A stretch of 64,000 nucleotides of DNA. It comes from Streptomyces albidoflavus. GTDB taxonomy: Bacteria; Actinomycetota; Actinomycetes; Streptomycetales; Streptomycetaceae. Below, piece after piece: positions 1 to 8,444 of the stretch (the first letter of the stretch is position 1; the number at the start of each line of letters is the position of its first letter). Location: the NCBI RefSeq assembly GCF_000719955.1, contig NZ_JOII01000004.1:62001-126000 (forward strand), read 5' to 3'. Position numbers and translations under genes: made by a program. The notes beneath the pieces are model-generated. The model searched no databases, had not been told where the DNA came from, and worked only from the letters and a program-made list of their open reading frames with translations.

Positions 1-384
1 GTTGACGAACTTCGACTCCTGCATGGCCGTCATGAGCGCGATGACCTGGCCCTGTTCGGGGATGTTCGCGCCCTTGCCGACACCGATGACGGTGCGGGCG
101 TTGGCCAGTTCCTCCGGACCGAGGTCCTGCGCGGTGCGGAAGGTCCGGCGCAGCTCCAAGTCCGGCGCCTGCTGGAGCGCCTTCGCGGTCGCGCCGTCGA
201 CCGACCCGGTCCGGGGCAGGCCGTGCCGGGCCTGGAACCACTCCAGGCCCTGGCCGGGCGCGGCCGTGGAGGCGACGGGCGATTCGGCGGCCTGGACACT
301 GCCGGGCGCGGAGAGAACCGCGCCGGCGGCGACCGCGACAGCGGCCAGCACGGCGCGGGGGGAGAGAGAACGGGAAGTGCGCAA
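1..384 (-). CDS. Secreted peptidoglycan-type protein, N-terminal part (runs off window)
   Basis: Only the first 128 residues are present. Read leftward from a TTG at 384, the protein begins LRTSRSLSPRAVLAAVAVAA, a basic then hydrophobic signal peptide ending near an Ala-rich cleavage site (VQAAES). A short peptidoglycan-binding-like stretch (LEWFQARHGLPRTGSVDG) follows, then a region ending TAMQESKFVN that resembles the start of a lysozyme-like or NlpC-associated domain of secreted Streptomyces proteins. AAGGAG precedes the TTG by five bases; a GTG at 390 overlaps this ribosome site and is less likely. The catalytic part lies outside the window, so the exact enzyme class is open. Confidence 0.6.
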   Translation of the reverse strand, partial: MRTSRSLSPRAVLAAVAVAAGAVLSAPGSVQAAESPVASTAAPGQGLEWFQARHGLPRTGSVDGATAKALQQAPDLELRRTFRTAQDLGPEELANARTVIGVGKGANIPEQGQVIALMTAMQESKFVN

Positions 385-804
385 CGCCACTCCTTGGAGT
401 AGGACGCCGGGCCGGCGGTACGCGCGTGCGCCCGTGCTGTGCCGGTCGTGGCCGGCCGGCGCCCGGGTGCTCGCGTGGGGCGTACCGCTCCGTCGCTCGG
501 GGCGAGGGCCCGGACGCGTGTTGGTGGGGGGATGCGTGTGGCAACAGCCCCGCCAGCTTCGACGCGCGGGCGAGCTCGGCACAAGAGACGGAAGCCCTGG
601 CTTACCACCGGCGGAACAACTCGGCACGAAGGCCGTCGAGTCGCGGCACTCGACGGGGGTGGCTGCGCCGCGACCGCGTGCCGCTGCGGGCTGCCCCGGC
701 GGCGCGCCGGGTCCGGGAGAGGACCTCGTACGAGGGGATGAGCGGGCCTTTCCCGCCGGAAGCCTCCTCCCGGACCCGGCGTTCACGTGCCGGGGGCGAC
801 GGCG
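385..804. other. 420-base intergenic region
   Basis: No convincing gene is seen. It would hold the promoter and leader of the leftward secreted-protein gene. A perfect inverted repeat CGTCGAGT / ACTCGACG (634-641 and 648-655, six-base loop) can form a hairpin in that leader. The bases at 541-610 contain further GC-rich complementary segments, so a structured leader is possible, but no known riboswitch core could be matched. Confidence 0.5.
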
Positions 805-2946
805 TCAGGCCCTCTTCGTGGGCTCGCCCTTCGTGCCGGGGGCCGCTGTCAGGATGCGGTCGGGGCGCAGGGGCAGGTGGCGGTGGCGGGTGCCGGTGGC
901 GTGCCAGACGGCGTTGGTGAGGGCCGCGGCCGCGCCGACGATGCCGATCTCGCCGATGCCCTTGATGCCGACCGGGTCGTCGGGGTCGTGGTCGTCGACC
1001 CAGTCCGCCTCGAGGTGGGGGACGTCGGCGTGGGTGGCAACGTGGTAGCCGGCGAGGTCGGGGGCGTAGTGGGCGCCGGTGTGGTGGTCGCGGACCGCCT
1101 CCTCGTGCAGGGCCATGGAGATGCCCCAGGTCATGCCGCCGAGGAGCTGGCCCCGGGCGGTGAGGGGGTTGACGATGCGGCCGGCGGCGAAGATGCCCAG
1201 CATGCGGCGTACCCGGATCTCGCCGGTGGCGGTGTCGACGGCGACCTCGGCGAACTGGGCGCCGAAGGAGTGCCGTTCCTTGCGGCTCAGTGCGCCCAGG
1301 GCCGCGGTGGTGTCGGACCGTACCGTGATGCCGTCCGGGGGGACGGCCGTGCCGGGGATCAGGCGTTCGCGCAGGTCCTGGGCGGCGGCGGTGATCGCCC
1401 AGGCCCAGGAGCGGGTGCCCATGGAGCCGCCGGCGATCATCGCCGGGCCGAAGTCGCTGTCGCCGATCCGGACGCGGACGTGTTCGGGGGTGGTGTCCAG
1501 GGCGTCGGCCGCGATCAGGGTGAGGGCGGTGCGGGCGCCGGTGCCGATGTCGGCGGCGGCGATCCGCACGGTGAAGGAGCCGTCGGGCTCGGCGGTGATC
1601 TGCGCGGTGGAGGGGGCGGCGCCCGCGCCGAAGGACGCGGCCGCGGTGCCGGTGCCCAGGAGCCAGCGGCCCTCGCGGCGCAGGCCGGGCCGGGGGTCGC
1701 GGTCCTGCCAGCCGAACCTGCGGGCGCCCTCCCGGAAGCAGGCGGCCAGGTTGCGGCTGCTGAAGGGGAGTCCGGAGACGGGGCCGGCGTCGGGTTCGTT
1801 GCGCAGGCGCAGCTCGATGGGGTCGGTGCCGGTGCGCTCGGCCAGTTCGTCCAGGGCGACCTCGATCGCGAAGGAGCCGGAGGCTTCGCCCGGTGCGCGC
1901 ATCCAGGTCGGTGAGGGCACGTCGAGGCGTACCAGTCGGTGGGCGGTGCGGTGGGCGGGGGCGTCGTACATCACGCGGGCCACGCCCGCGCTGGGCTCCA
2001 GGAACTCGTAGACCTGGGAGGTCTGGTTGAGGGAGCGGTGTTCCAGGGCCCTCAGCCGTCCGTCCGCCCCGGCGCCGAGGCGGACGCGCTGGATGGTGGG
2101 GCTGCGGTAGCCGGCCAGGGAGAAGAGCTGGCGGCGGGAGAGGACGACGCGTACCGGGCGGTCCAGGGCGGTGGCGGCCATGACGGCGCCGACCTGGTGG
2201 GCGCGGAGGCCCTTGCTGCCGAAGCCGCCGCCGATGTGTTCGGAGCGGACGCGGACGGCGGCCGGGTCGAGGGAGAAGAGGGTGGCCAGTTCGCCCTGGA
2301 CCCAGCCGGCTCCCTGGTTGGAGTCGACGACCTCCAGCCGGCCGTCGTCCCAGCGGGCGGTCGCCGCGTGGGGCTCCATCATGCTGTGCTGCTCTTCGGG
2401 GGTGGTGTACTCCTCGTCGACGACGACGGCGGAGGCGGCGAGTTCCGCCTCCAGGTCGCCCTTGGAGGTCTCGGCCGGCATCCCGCCCTCGGGGACGTAG
2501 GCGTCGGGGTGGTCGGCGGTGAGCGCGGTGTCGTGCGGTTCCTCCTCGTAGGTCACCGTGAGGGCCTCGGCCGCTTCGCGGGCCTGCTCGGGTGTCCCGG
2601 CCACGACCAGGGCGACGGGCCAGCCGGCGAACGGCACCCGGTCGTGCTGGAAGAGGCAGGCGGCGGGGTCCGGCGGGACGCCGAGCAGCCCGACGTAGTC
2701 GGTGTGCAGGCGGGGGGCGTTGCCGTGGTGGAGGACGGTGAGGACGCCCGGCATGTCGAGGACGGGGGCGGTGTGGATCTCGCGGATGCGGCCACGGGTG
2801 ATCGTGGACAGCACCAGCCAGCCGTGGGCCAGGCCGGTGAAGGGGATCTCCGCGGCGTAGCGGGCGGCGCCGGTGACCTTGTCGCGGCCCTCGACGCGGG
2901 TGCGGGCGGTGCCGACGGACCGGTGGGCGGGTGGGGTGGTCGTCAC
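805..2946 (-). CDS. Molybdenum hydroxylase large subunit (xanthine dehydrogenase family)
   Basis: This 713-residue protein is the molybdopterin-binding catalytic subunit of a three-subunit hydroxylase that oxidises aldehydes or N-heterocycles with water as oxygen source. The N-terminal part has the aldehyde oxidase a/b hammerhead domain (VEGRDKVTGAARYAAEIP), then the cofactor-binding region with GGGFGSKG. Near residue 665 is the KGIGEIG loop that carries the family's catalytic Glu. It is the last gene of the operon; its GTG start overlaps the stop of the FAD subunit (GTGA at 2943-2946). The length and the partner with an extra iron-sulfur loop fit the periplasmic-type aldehyde oxidoreductase PaoABC, but no Tat signal is seen, so a cytoplasmic location is likely. 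The substrate is unknown. Confidence 0.93.
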   Translation of the reverse strand: MTTTPPAHRSVGTARTRVEGRDKVTGAARYAAEIPFTGLAHGWLVLSTITRGRIREIHTAPVLDMPGVLTVLHHGNAPRLHTDYVGLLGVPPDPAACLFQHDRVPFAGWPVALVVAGTPEQAREAAEALTVTYEEEPHDTALTADHPDAYVPEGGMPAETSKGDLEAELAASAVVVDEEYTTPEEQHSMMEPHAATARWDDGRLEVVDSNQGAGWVQGELATLFSLDPAAVRVRSEHIGGGFGSKGLRAHQVGAVMAATALDRPVRVVLSRRQLFSLAGYRSPTIQRVRLGAGADGRLRALEHRSLNQTSQVYEFLEPSAGVARVMYDAPAHRTAHRLVRLDVPSPTWMRAPGEASGSFAIEVALDELAERTGTDPIELRLRNEPDAGPVSGLPFSSRNLAACFREGARRFGWQDRDPRPGLRREGRWLLGTGTAAASFGAGAAPSTAQITAEPDGSFTVRIAAADIGTGARTALTLIAADALDTTPEHVRVRIGDSDFGPAMIAGGSMGTRSWAWAITAAAQDLRERLIPGTAVPPDGITVRSDTTAALGALSRKERHSFGAQFAEVAVDTATGEIRVRRMLGIFAAGRIVNPLTARGQLLGGMTWGISMALHEEAVRDHHTGAHYAPDLAGYHVATHADVPHLEADWVDDHDPDDPVGIKGIGEIGIVGAAAALTNAVWHATGTRHRHLPLRPDRILTAAPGTKGEPTKRA

Positions 2947-3935
2947 CGGGTGGCCTCCTCGGCGAGTTCGGTCAGGACGGAGACGACGAGGTTGCGCATC
3001 AGGGGCACCTTGTATCCGTTGCGGGGCAGCGGGCGGGCCGCCGCCAGCTCGGCGTCGGCGGCCTCGGCGAAGGTGGCGCCGCCGGCCGGTGCCCCGGTCA
3101 GGACGGCCTCGGCGGCGTGGGCGCGCCAGGGCCGGGAGGCGACGGCGCCCAGCGCCAGCCGGGCCTCTGCGACGCGGCCGTCCTCGACGGTGAGCCGGGC
3201 GGCGACGGAGCCGATGGCGAAGGCGTACGAGGCGCGTTCGCGGACCTTGCGGTAGCGGGAGCGGGCTCCTGCGGGCGGGGGCGGGAGGATGAGGTGGGTG
3301 ATGAGCGCGCCCGGGGGAAGGGCGGTCTCGCGGTGCGGGGTGTCGCCCACGGGGAGGTAGAAGTCGGTGATCGGTTTCTCTTCGGGCCCCTCCCCCGTCT
3401 CGTACCCGACGACGGCGTCCAGTGCGGTGAGGGCGACGCCCATGTCGGAGGGGTGGACGGCGACACAGTGGTCGGAGGCGCCGAGGACGGCGTGCTGGTG
3501 GTGCTCGCCGGTGACGGCGGGGCAGCCGCTGCCGGGGACGCGCTTGTTGCAGGGCCCGCTGACGTCGGTGAAGTAGCCGCAGCGGGTGCGCTGGAGGAGG
3601 TTCCCGCCGACCGTGGCCATGTTGCGCAGCTGCCCGGAGGCTCCGGCCAGTACGGCCTGGGCGAGTGCGGGGTGGTGGCGGCGGACGTCGGGGTGGGCGG
3701 CGAGGTCGCTGTTGGTGACGGTGGCGCCGATGCGCAGGCCGCCTTCGGCGGTGGGCTCGATGCCGTCCAGGGGGAGTTCGCGGACGTCGACGAGGCGGGT
3801 GGGCCGCTCGACGCCGGTCTTCATCAGGTCGACGAGGTTGGTGCCACCGCCGAGGAACCGTGCGTCGGGGTCGGCGGCGAGCAGGGTGAGGGCGTGCTGG
3901 ACGTCGTGGGCGCGGCGGTAGTCGAACTCCCTCAT
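2943..3935 (-). CDS. Molybdenum hydroxylase FAD-binding subunit
   Basis: This 330-residue protein is the FAD subunit that passes electrons between the iron-sulfur clusters and the acceptor. The flavin pyrophosphate motif FLGGGTNLVDLM is near residue 25 and a second FAD motif ATVGGNLLQRTRC near residue 110. After it comes a Cys-rich insertion (C-x9-C-x7-C, with CNKRVPGSGC) like the one that holds an additional 4Fe-4S cluster in PaoB and 4-hydroxybenzoyl-CoA reductase. The C-terminal CODH-type domain follows. The ATG at 3935 is chosen because it overlaps the stop of the upstream gene (ATGA) and begins at the normal family start, MREFDYRRA. Longer upstream readings are out-of-frame extensions into the iron-sulfur gene. 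Confidence 0.93.
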   Translation of the reverse strand: MREFDYRRAHDVQHALTLLAADPDARFLGGGTNLVDLMKTGVERPTRLVDVRELPLDGIEPTAEGGLRIGATVTNSDLAAHPDVRRHHPALAQAVLAGASGQLRNMATVGGNLLQRTRCGYFTDVSGPCNKRVPGSGCPAVTGEHHQHAVLGASDHCVAVHPSDMGVALTALDAVVGYETGEGPEEKPITDFYLPVGDTPHRETALPPGALITHLILPPPPAGARSRYRKVRERASYAFAIGSVAARLTVEDGRVAEARLALGAVASRPWRAHAAEAVLTGAPAGGATFAEAADAELAAARPLPRNGYKVPLMRNLVVSVLTELAEEATR

Positions 3936-4510
3936 GCGGCCCCTTCCTCGGTGGTGGGGGCCGGGCGGCGGCCGTGGGTCGTGGCGGCGTGGGCGACGGC
4001 CTGGACGATGGAGACGTAGGCGCCGCAGCGGCACAGGTTGCCGCTCAGCCGTTCGCGGATCTCGTCGGGTGTCAGCGGTGCGGGGGTGGCGTCGGGGTCC
4101 ACGTCGGGGGTGACGGCGCTGGGCCAGCCCGCGGCGTGTTCCTCGATGAGGGCGATGGCGGAGCAGATCTGGCCGGGGGTGCAGTAGCCGCACTGGTAGC
4201 CGTCGAGGTCGAGGAACGCCTGCTGGACGGGGTGGAGGTCGTCGCCGTCGGCCAGGCCCTCGACGGTGGTGACCTCGCGGTCCTGGGCGGTGACGGCGAG
4301 GGTGAGGCAGGAGACGACGCGCCGCCGGTCGACGAGGACCGTGCAGGCGCCGCACTGGCCCTGGTCGCAGCCCTTCTTGGTGCCGGTGAGGTCGAGGCGC
4401 TCGCGCAGGGCGTCGAGGAGGGTGGTGCGGTGGTCGACGGAGAGGTGGTGCTTCTCGCCGTTGATGTGCAGGGTGATCGCGCTGGATGTCGGCGACGGTT
4501 CTGGGGCCAT
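3932..4510 (-). CDS. Molybdenum hydroxylase 2Fe-2S subunit
   Basis: This 192-residue protein has two 2Fe-2S domains. The plant-ferredoxin-like domain has the Cys set CDQGQCGACTVLV plus a Cys in RVVSC. The alpha-helical domain has CGYCTPGQIC and CRCG. This is the standard electron-transfer subunit of xanthine dehydrogenase-type hydroxylases. It is the first gene of the leftward operon, followed by the FAD and catalytic subunits with 4-base overlaps, so all three are probably made from one message. Its promoter must lie in 4511-4696, which also holds two TetR-type operators and the divergent regulator gene. No Tat signal is seen at its N-terminus, unlike PaoA. Confidence 0.94.
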   Translation of the reverse strand: MAPEPSPTSSAITLHINGEKHHLSVDHRTTLLDALRERLDLTGTKKGCDQGQCGACTVLVDRRRVVSCLTLAVTAQDREVTTVEGLADGDDLHPVQQAFLDLDGYQCGYCTPGQICSAIALIEEHAAGWPSAVTPDVDPDATPAPLTPDEIRERLSGNLCRCGAYVSIVQAVAHAATTHGRRPAPTTEEGAA

Positions 4511-4593
4511 GATCAGCCTTCTCCGGTGTTCGAGGACAGGAATCAGGGCTCGGGTGCGGGCGTAGGGTGACGGCCGGCGGCATGCGGCGCTAA

Positions 4594-4656
4594 GGTGAAC
4601 CTAACCGGACAGGTGTCCGCTCACTCCGGTGAACGTAACGGACAGCTGTCCGCTCA
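4594..4656. promoter_or_regulatory. Twin TetR operators in the divergent promoter region
   Basis: Two near-identical 29-30-base units lie head to tail (4594-4623 and 4628-4656), each starting GGTGAAC and ending GTCCGCTCA. Each contains a dyad: CGGACAGGTGTCCG at 4606-4619 (six-base arms) and the perfect palindrome CGGACAGCTGTCCG at 4639-4652. Their centres are 33 bases apart, about three helical turns. The position between the hydroxylase operon and the TetR gene suggests autoregulation and control of the operon. Confidence 0.8.
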
Positions 4657-4696
4657 ACAAGGACGGGATTCGGCCAGGAACCCGCGAGGAGGACGC

Positions 4697-5278
4697 GTGC
4701 CCGGAGCGAGCAACGGCACTCCCCGGCGTTCGGACGCCCGGGCCAACCGCGCACGCATCCTCCAGGTGGCCGCGGCGGAACTGACCCGGTGCGCGGACGC
4801 CCCGCTCAGCGCGATCGCCAGGAAGGCGGGCGTCGGACAGGGCACCTTCTACCGCAACTTCCCGCACCGCGAGGCGCTCGTGCTGGAGGTCTACCGCCAC
4901 GAGATGCAGCAGGTCGCCGACGCGGCAGACGCCCTGCTCGCCGCCCGGGAGCCGGAGCAGGCGCTGCGTGAGTGGATGGACCGCCTGGCCCGGTTCGCCC
5001 TGACCAAGGCCGGTCTCGCGGACGCCATCCGGCTCGTCACCAGCACGCCCGGGGCCCCCGCGAAACCGGGGCCCACGCCCGTGATGGACGCGGCCGGGGT
5101 CCTGCTGCGCGCCAACGAGGAGGCGGGCACCATCCGCCCCGGGGTGACCCCGGACGACTTCTTCCTCGCCGTCGCCGGTCTGTGGCAGATCGACCCCCGG
5201 GAGAACTGGCAGCCACGGGCCACCCGCCTGTTGGACCTCGTCATGGACGGGCTCCGCGCGGGGGCACCCGGCCGCTGA
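4697..5278 (+). CDS. TetR-family regulator of the hydroxylase operon
   Basis: This 193-residue protein has an N-terminal helix-turn-helix (residues about 20-65; SAIARKAGVGQGTFYRNFPHRE) and a C-terminal ligand-binding domain resembling the SbtR-like group, with LVTSTPG and a conserved Trp in AVAGLWQID. The GTG at 4697 is chosen because GAGGAGG lies five bases upstream and because an in-frame upstream start would have to read through the two palindromic operators. It is divergent from the molybdenum hydroxylase genes and probably represses them and itself until an inducer binds. The gene ends 19 bases before the convergent response-regulator gene; TGAGCGG/CCGCTCA repeats at 5276-5300 could form a weak shared terminator. 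Confidence 0.9.
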   Translation: MPGASNGTPRRSDARANRARILQVAAAELTRCADAPLSAIARKAGVGQGTFYRNFPHREALVLEVYRHEMQQVADAADALLAAREPEQALREWMDRLARFALTKAGLADAIRLVTSTPGAPAKPGPTPVMDAAGVLLRANEEAGTIRPGVTPDDFFLAVAGLWQIDPRENWQPRATRLLDLVMDGLRAGAPGR

Positions 5279-5297
5279 GCGGATGGCCGGAACCCGC

Positions 5298-5951
5298 TCA
5301 CACGCCGAGACCGGCGTCCCGCGCCAGCAATGCCGCCTGTACCCGGTTCTCGCACTCCAGCTTGGCGAGGATGCGGCTGACGTACGCCTTGACCGTGGCT
5401 TCGCTCATGTGGATGCGCTGCCCCGCGTCCGCGTTGGACAGGCCCTCGCCCAGCAGGGCCAGCACCTCCAGCTCCCGTTCCGTCAGCTTCTCCAGCCGCC
5501 GCCGGGCCTGCTCCTCGCGCTGCGCGGCGCCGCCGGAGGCCAGGGAGTCCACCACGTGCCGGGTGGCGCCGGGCGACAGGTACGCCTCGCCGGCCGCCGC
5601 CGCGCGTACGGCCCGCATGAGTTCCGCGGGCGCCGAGTCCTTCAGGAGGAAGCCCGCGCTGCCCCCGCTCAGGGCGCGCAGCACGTTCTGCCGTTCGCCG
5701 AAGGTCGTCAGGATCAGGACCCTCACCCGGGGCGCCGCCCGCCGGAGTTCGGCCAGGGCGGTCAGCCCGTCCATGACCGGCATCTGGAGGTCGAGCAGCG
5801 CCACGTCGACCTGGTGGGTCCGGGCGAGCTCGACCGCCTCGCGGCCGTCCGCGGCCTCGGCGACGACCTCGATGTCCTCGGCCGAGGAGAGGATCATCCG
5901 GATGCCCGCCCGGATCAGCGGCTCGTCATCCGTCACCAGAACCCTGATCAC
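5298..5951 (-). CDS. LuxR-type two-component response regulator
   Basis: This 217-residue protein has a receiver domain (residues 1-120) with acidic pocket DDE at 8-10, phosphoacceptor Asp54 (LLDLQMP), Thr in ILTTFGE and Lys in LLKDSAP. A C-terminal LuxR/NarL helix-turn-helix follows (LTERELEVLALLGEGLSNADAGQRIHMSE in part). It is the cytoplasmic output partner of the histidine kinase encoded 97 bases upstream on the same strand. HisKA_3 kinases and NarL-type regulators normally pair this way in actinomycetes. The signal and target genes are unknown; nothing in the neighbourhood clearly identifies them. Confidence 0.95.
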   Translation of the reverse strand: MIRVLVTDDEPLIRAGIRMILSSAEDIEVVAEAADGREAVELARTHQVDVALLDLQMPVMDGLTALAELRRAAPRVRVLILTTFGERQNVLRALSGGSAGFLLKDSAPAELMRAVRAAAAGEAYLSPGATRHVVDSLASGGAAQREEQARRRLEKLTERELEVLALLGEGLSNADAGQRIHMSEATVKAYVSRILAKLECENRVQAALLARDAGLGV

Positions 5952-6048
5952 GACTCTCCCCCACGGTCCGTGCCGTGCGCCGTCTCTGCGAGCATCGGAC
6001 CATCATCCCCGATCGCGTGTTCGCCTCGACGCCGGCCGCCGGAGTTCC

Positions 6049-7836
6049 TCAGCTCTCGACCTCGAAGGACTTCTTCTCCACCAGTACGCCGTCCCTGAAG
6101 CAGAAGCGGAACACCGGTTCCGCGTCCCAGGTGGTCCCGAACTCCGTGGAGAGCAGGGTGAGGCACCGGGCTCCCTCGGGTACGGGCGGTGCCCCCCTCT
6201 CCACGTCGCTGGTCAGGAAGGAGTTCCCGTGGGGAAGCCGCTCCCGGACCTCGGCCTCGGACTGGCCGACCTTCACCGCGTCGTACTGCTTCGGTTCGAT
6301 CATGGCGTCGTCGGCCTCGCGGAAGAGGAAGACACCGCCGACGATCAGCGCGGCCAGCAGCACGAGGGCGACCAGCACCGCCACTCCGCAGCCGATGGCT
6401 ATGCCGCTGCCCCTCTTGTTCCTGCTCATTGCCTTGGCCAGCTCCTTCGGAAGACCCTGTCCTTCGATGACGGGGTCAATCTCGCCGAAGGGACCGGCCG
6501 GACGCTGCGCCCGAAAGTCGTCGGGGGCGGCGACGAACGTCGCCTGGCTGCCGCCCTGCGAGGTGTACGGGAGGACGCCCGCCAGGCGGAAGCCGCCGTC
6601 GGCCGTGCGGCCCGCGTGCACCATGCCGCCGACGAGCCGGGCCCGCTCCTCCAGCCCGGTCAGGCCCTGGCCGCCGCCTGCCACACTGCCGGGCACCGGT
6701 GCGGCGGCCGGGCTGTTGGTGACCTCGACGACCAGCGAGTCCTCCTCGTACCGCAGGGCGACGGTGATCGAGGCGCCCGGGGCGTGCTTGTGGGCGTTGG
6801 TCAGGCCCTCCTGGACCAGGCGGTAGGCGGCGTGGTCGGCGGTGGGGGCGAGCGGGCGCATCTCGCCCGAGCGCCGGAGTTCCATCGTCACCCCCGCCCT
6901 GCGGGAGGTCTCCACCAGGCTGTCGATGCCGGCCACCCCTCGGGACGGCGCCCCGGGGTGCCCGGCCTCCGGCGCCGTGGCCGGGTCCGCGCCCTCGGGG
7001 CCGGGTGCCTCGGTGCCGTCCCGCAGCAGCCCCACCACGTCGCGCAGTTCGTGCATCGCGGCCACGGACGCCTCACGCAGCACGCCGACGGCCTCGCGCT
7101 GCCGTCCGGTCAGCTCCCGGTCGACCTCCAGGGCGCCGGTGTGGACCGCGATCAGCGCGAGCTGGTGGCCGAGGCTGTCGTGCATGTCCTGCGCGATGCG
7201 CTGGCGCTCACGGATCCTGGCGTGCCCGGCTATCATCGCGCGCTCGCGGATGAGCTGGGAGTTGTACTCGTAGAGGGTGTCGGTCAGGGTGCGGCGCTGC
7301 GACCAGTACCGTCCGGCGAGGCCGGGCACGACGAGTGAGACCAGCAGCCACAGGCCGCTGAAGAGCAGGATCGAGGGCGACAGGAGCGACTGCTCCCGCA
7401 GGACGGACAGCCCCAGGGACAGCGTGTAGGCGATCGCGAAGACCCCGGCCGCGCGTCCGAGGCCGCCGATCCGGCGGCCCGCCGACCAGGCGGCGACCAG
7501 TACGAGCGCCCCCGCCCCCGGGAGCAGCGCGGAGCCGGCCGCGGCCACCAGCAGCACGGTCGCGGGCAGCACCCGGCGCAGCGGTGTCAGCAGCCCGACG
7601 GCCAGCGCGACGCCGGCGGTCTCGGCCACGCCGCGTTGTCCCAGCAGCTCGAAGGCGAGCGCCGGCAGCACCAGGAACAGGGCCAGCGACGCCTCCCCCG
7701 CGATGCGCCGGGGCGGCCACATCCCGGGGGCGGTCAGGGCCCGCCACAGCGCGGCCGGCCGGGAGGCCAGGGGCGGCCTCACCGGCGGCGCGGGGTGTAC
7801 GGATGCTGCGGGGGGCATGGGGTCCACACGAGTCAC
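6049..7836 (-). CDS. Membrane sensor histidine kinase with extra C-terminal anchored domain
   Basis: This 595-residue protein has several N-terminal membrane segments (about residues 45-175), then a HisKA_3 domain with the phosphorylated His219 in QDMHDSLGHQ. A HATPase_c domain follows with the N-box VQEGLTNAHKHAP and glycine-rich GGGQGLTGLEERARLVGG. A usual kinase of this class would end shortly after GFRLAGVLPY. Here about 150 more residues follow: a linker, one strong membrane helix (IAIGCGVAVLVALVLLAALI), and a small outside domain with YDAVKVGQSEAEVRERLP, which resembles the BamE/SmpA repeat pattern. The GTG at 7836 is used; an ATG six codons later is possible. It pairs with the downstream response regulator. 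Confidence 0.9.
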   Translation of the reverse strand: MTRVDPMPPAASVHPAPPVRPPLASRPAALWRALTAPGMWPPRRIAGEASLALFLVLPALAFELLGQRGVAETAGVALAVGLLTPLRRVLPATVLLVAAAGSALLPGAGALVLVAAWSAGRRIGGLGRAAGVFAIAYTLSLGLSVLREQSLLSPSILLFSGLWLLVSLVVPGLAGRYWSQRRTLTDTLYEYNSQLIRERAMIAGHARIRERQRIAQDMHDSLGHQLALIAVHTGALEVDRELTGRQREAVGVLREASVAAMHELRDVVGLLRDGTEAPGPEGADPATAPEAGHPGAPSRGVAGIDSLVETSRRAGVTMELRRSGEMRPLAPTADHAAYRLVQEGLTNAHKHAPGASITVALRYEEDSLVVEVTNSPAAAPVPGSVAGGGQGLTGLEERARLVGGMVHAGRTADGGFRLAGVLPYTSQGGSQATFVAAPDDFRAQRPAGPFGEIDPVIEGQGLPKELAKAMSRNKRGSGIAIGCGVAVLVALVLLAALIVGGVFLFREADDAMIEPKQYDAVKVGQSEAEVRERLPHGNSFLTSDVERGAPPVPEGARCLTLLSTEFGTTWDAEPVFRFCFRDGVLVEKKSFEVES

Positions 7837-7884
7837 ACCCCCACGCTAGGCCCCGCCCGCCGGACGCCGCAGTGGCCCTTCGTC

Positions 7885-7922
7885 GCCCGGGCCCGCGACG
7901 AAAGTCGGTCGCGGGCCCGGGC
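7885..7922 (-). terminator. Hairpin terminator of the SnoaL/flavin dehydrogenase operon
   Basis: A perfect 15-base inverted repeat (arms GCCCGGGCCCGCGAC and GTCGCGGGCCCGGGC, eight-base loop) lies 16 bases past the stop of the leftward SnoaL-like gene. No T-run follows, as is common in Streptomyces. Confidence 0.7.
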
Positions 7923-7937
7923 GTGCTGTCCACGGCC

Positions 7938-8444
7938 CTACGCGCCGCCCCGGCTCCCCCAGCTGTACACGGGATCGGTGCCGTCCCGTCGAGACGCGAC
8001 CCAGTCCGGATTCAGCCTGTCGACGACGGGGACGACGCGCGACTCGTCGAAGACGACGACCCGGTCGGCGATGCCCCAGGAGCCGTCCCGCCGCTCGAAC
8101 CGGTCGACGTACCGGCAGCGGATGACCGCCAGCTCCTGCTCCCCGCCGGGTTCGGCGGGTTTCTGCCGCAGGAAGCACAGGCAGTACGACTCGACGTCGG
8201 CGCTGTCCTGGCCGGTGAACTCCACCAGCACGTTGGAGATGAAGTGCTGGGAGGAGTCGATGGTGCGGTGCCGGGTGCGGATGTCCTCGACGAGCCCGGC
8301 GGCGTCGCCGGTGTACCCGCCGTGCACGTCGACCGCGTCGTCGAAGTAGCAGGCGGCGATGGCGTCGTGGTCCAGGCGGTCCACCGCCCTGGCGTACCGG
8401 AACAGGACGTCCTGGATCTCGAACCGGTCGTCGGCGCGGCTCAT
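7938..8444 (-). CDS. SnoaL-like / NTF2-fold protein
   Basis: This 168-residue protein has the cone-shaped NTF2 fold pattern of the SnoaL_4 group: an N-terminal helix FEIQDVLFRYARAVDRLDHDA, then CYFDDAVDVHGGYTG, a His in SSQHFISNVLVEF and a C-terminal DRVVVFDES. Family members act as dehydratases, isomerases or cyclases on steroids, polyketides and alicyclic acids, usually using an Asp/His pair; candidates here are Asp in YFDDAVDVHG and His in TRHRT or SSQHF. Its ATG overlaps the stop of the flavin dehydrogenase gene (ATGA at 8441-8444), so it is the last gene of the catabolic operon. A paralogue is encoded at 13122-13577. The substrate is unknown. Confidence 0.88.
   Translation of the reverse strand: MSRADDRFEIQDVLFRYARAVDRLDHDAIAACYFDDAVDVHGGYTGDAAGLVEDIRTRHRTIDSSQHFISNVLVEFTGQDSADVESYCLCFLRQKPAEPGGEQELAVIRCRYVDRFERRDGSWGIADRVVVFDESRVVPVVDRLNPDWVASRRDGTDPVYSWGSRGGA

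Noticed and set aside
500..660. Possible c-di-AMP (ydaO-type) riboswitch before the secreted wall-type gene
   Set aside because: The gene type and some segments (GGTAAG, GTGCCGAG) were suggestive, but the conserved CCGA...CAGCTAACCTCG core could not be found. Only a structured leader is supported. A covariance-model search would decide.
4595..4696. Longer TetR protein starting at 4595
   Set aside because: It would translate through two palindromic operators, has no good ribosome site, and the GTG at 4697 has GAGGAGG at proper spacing.
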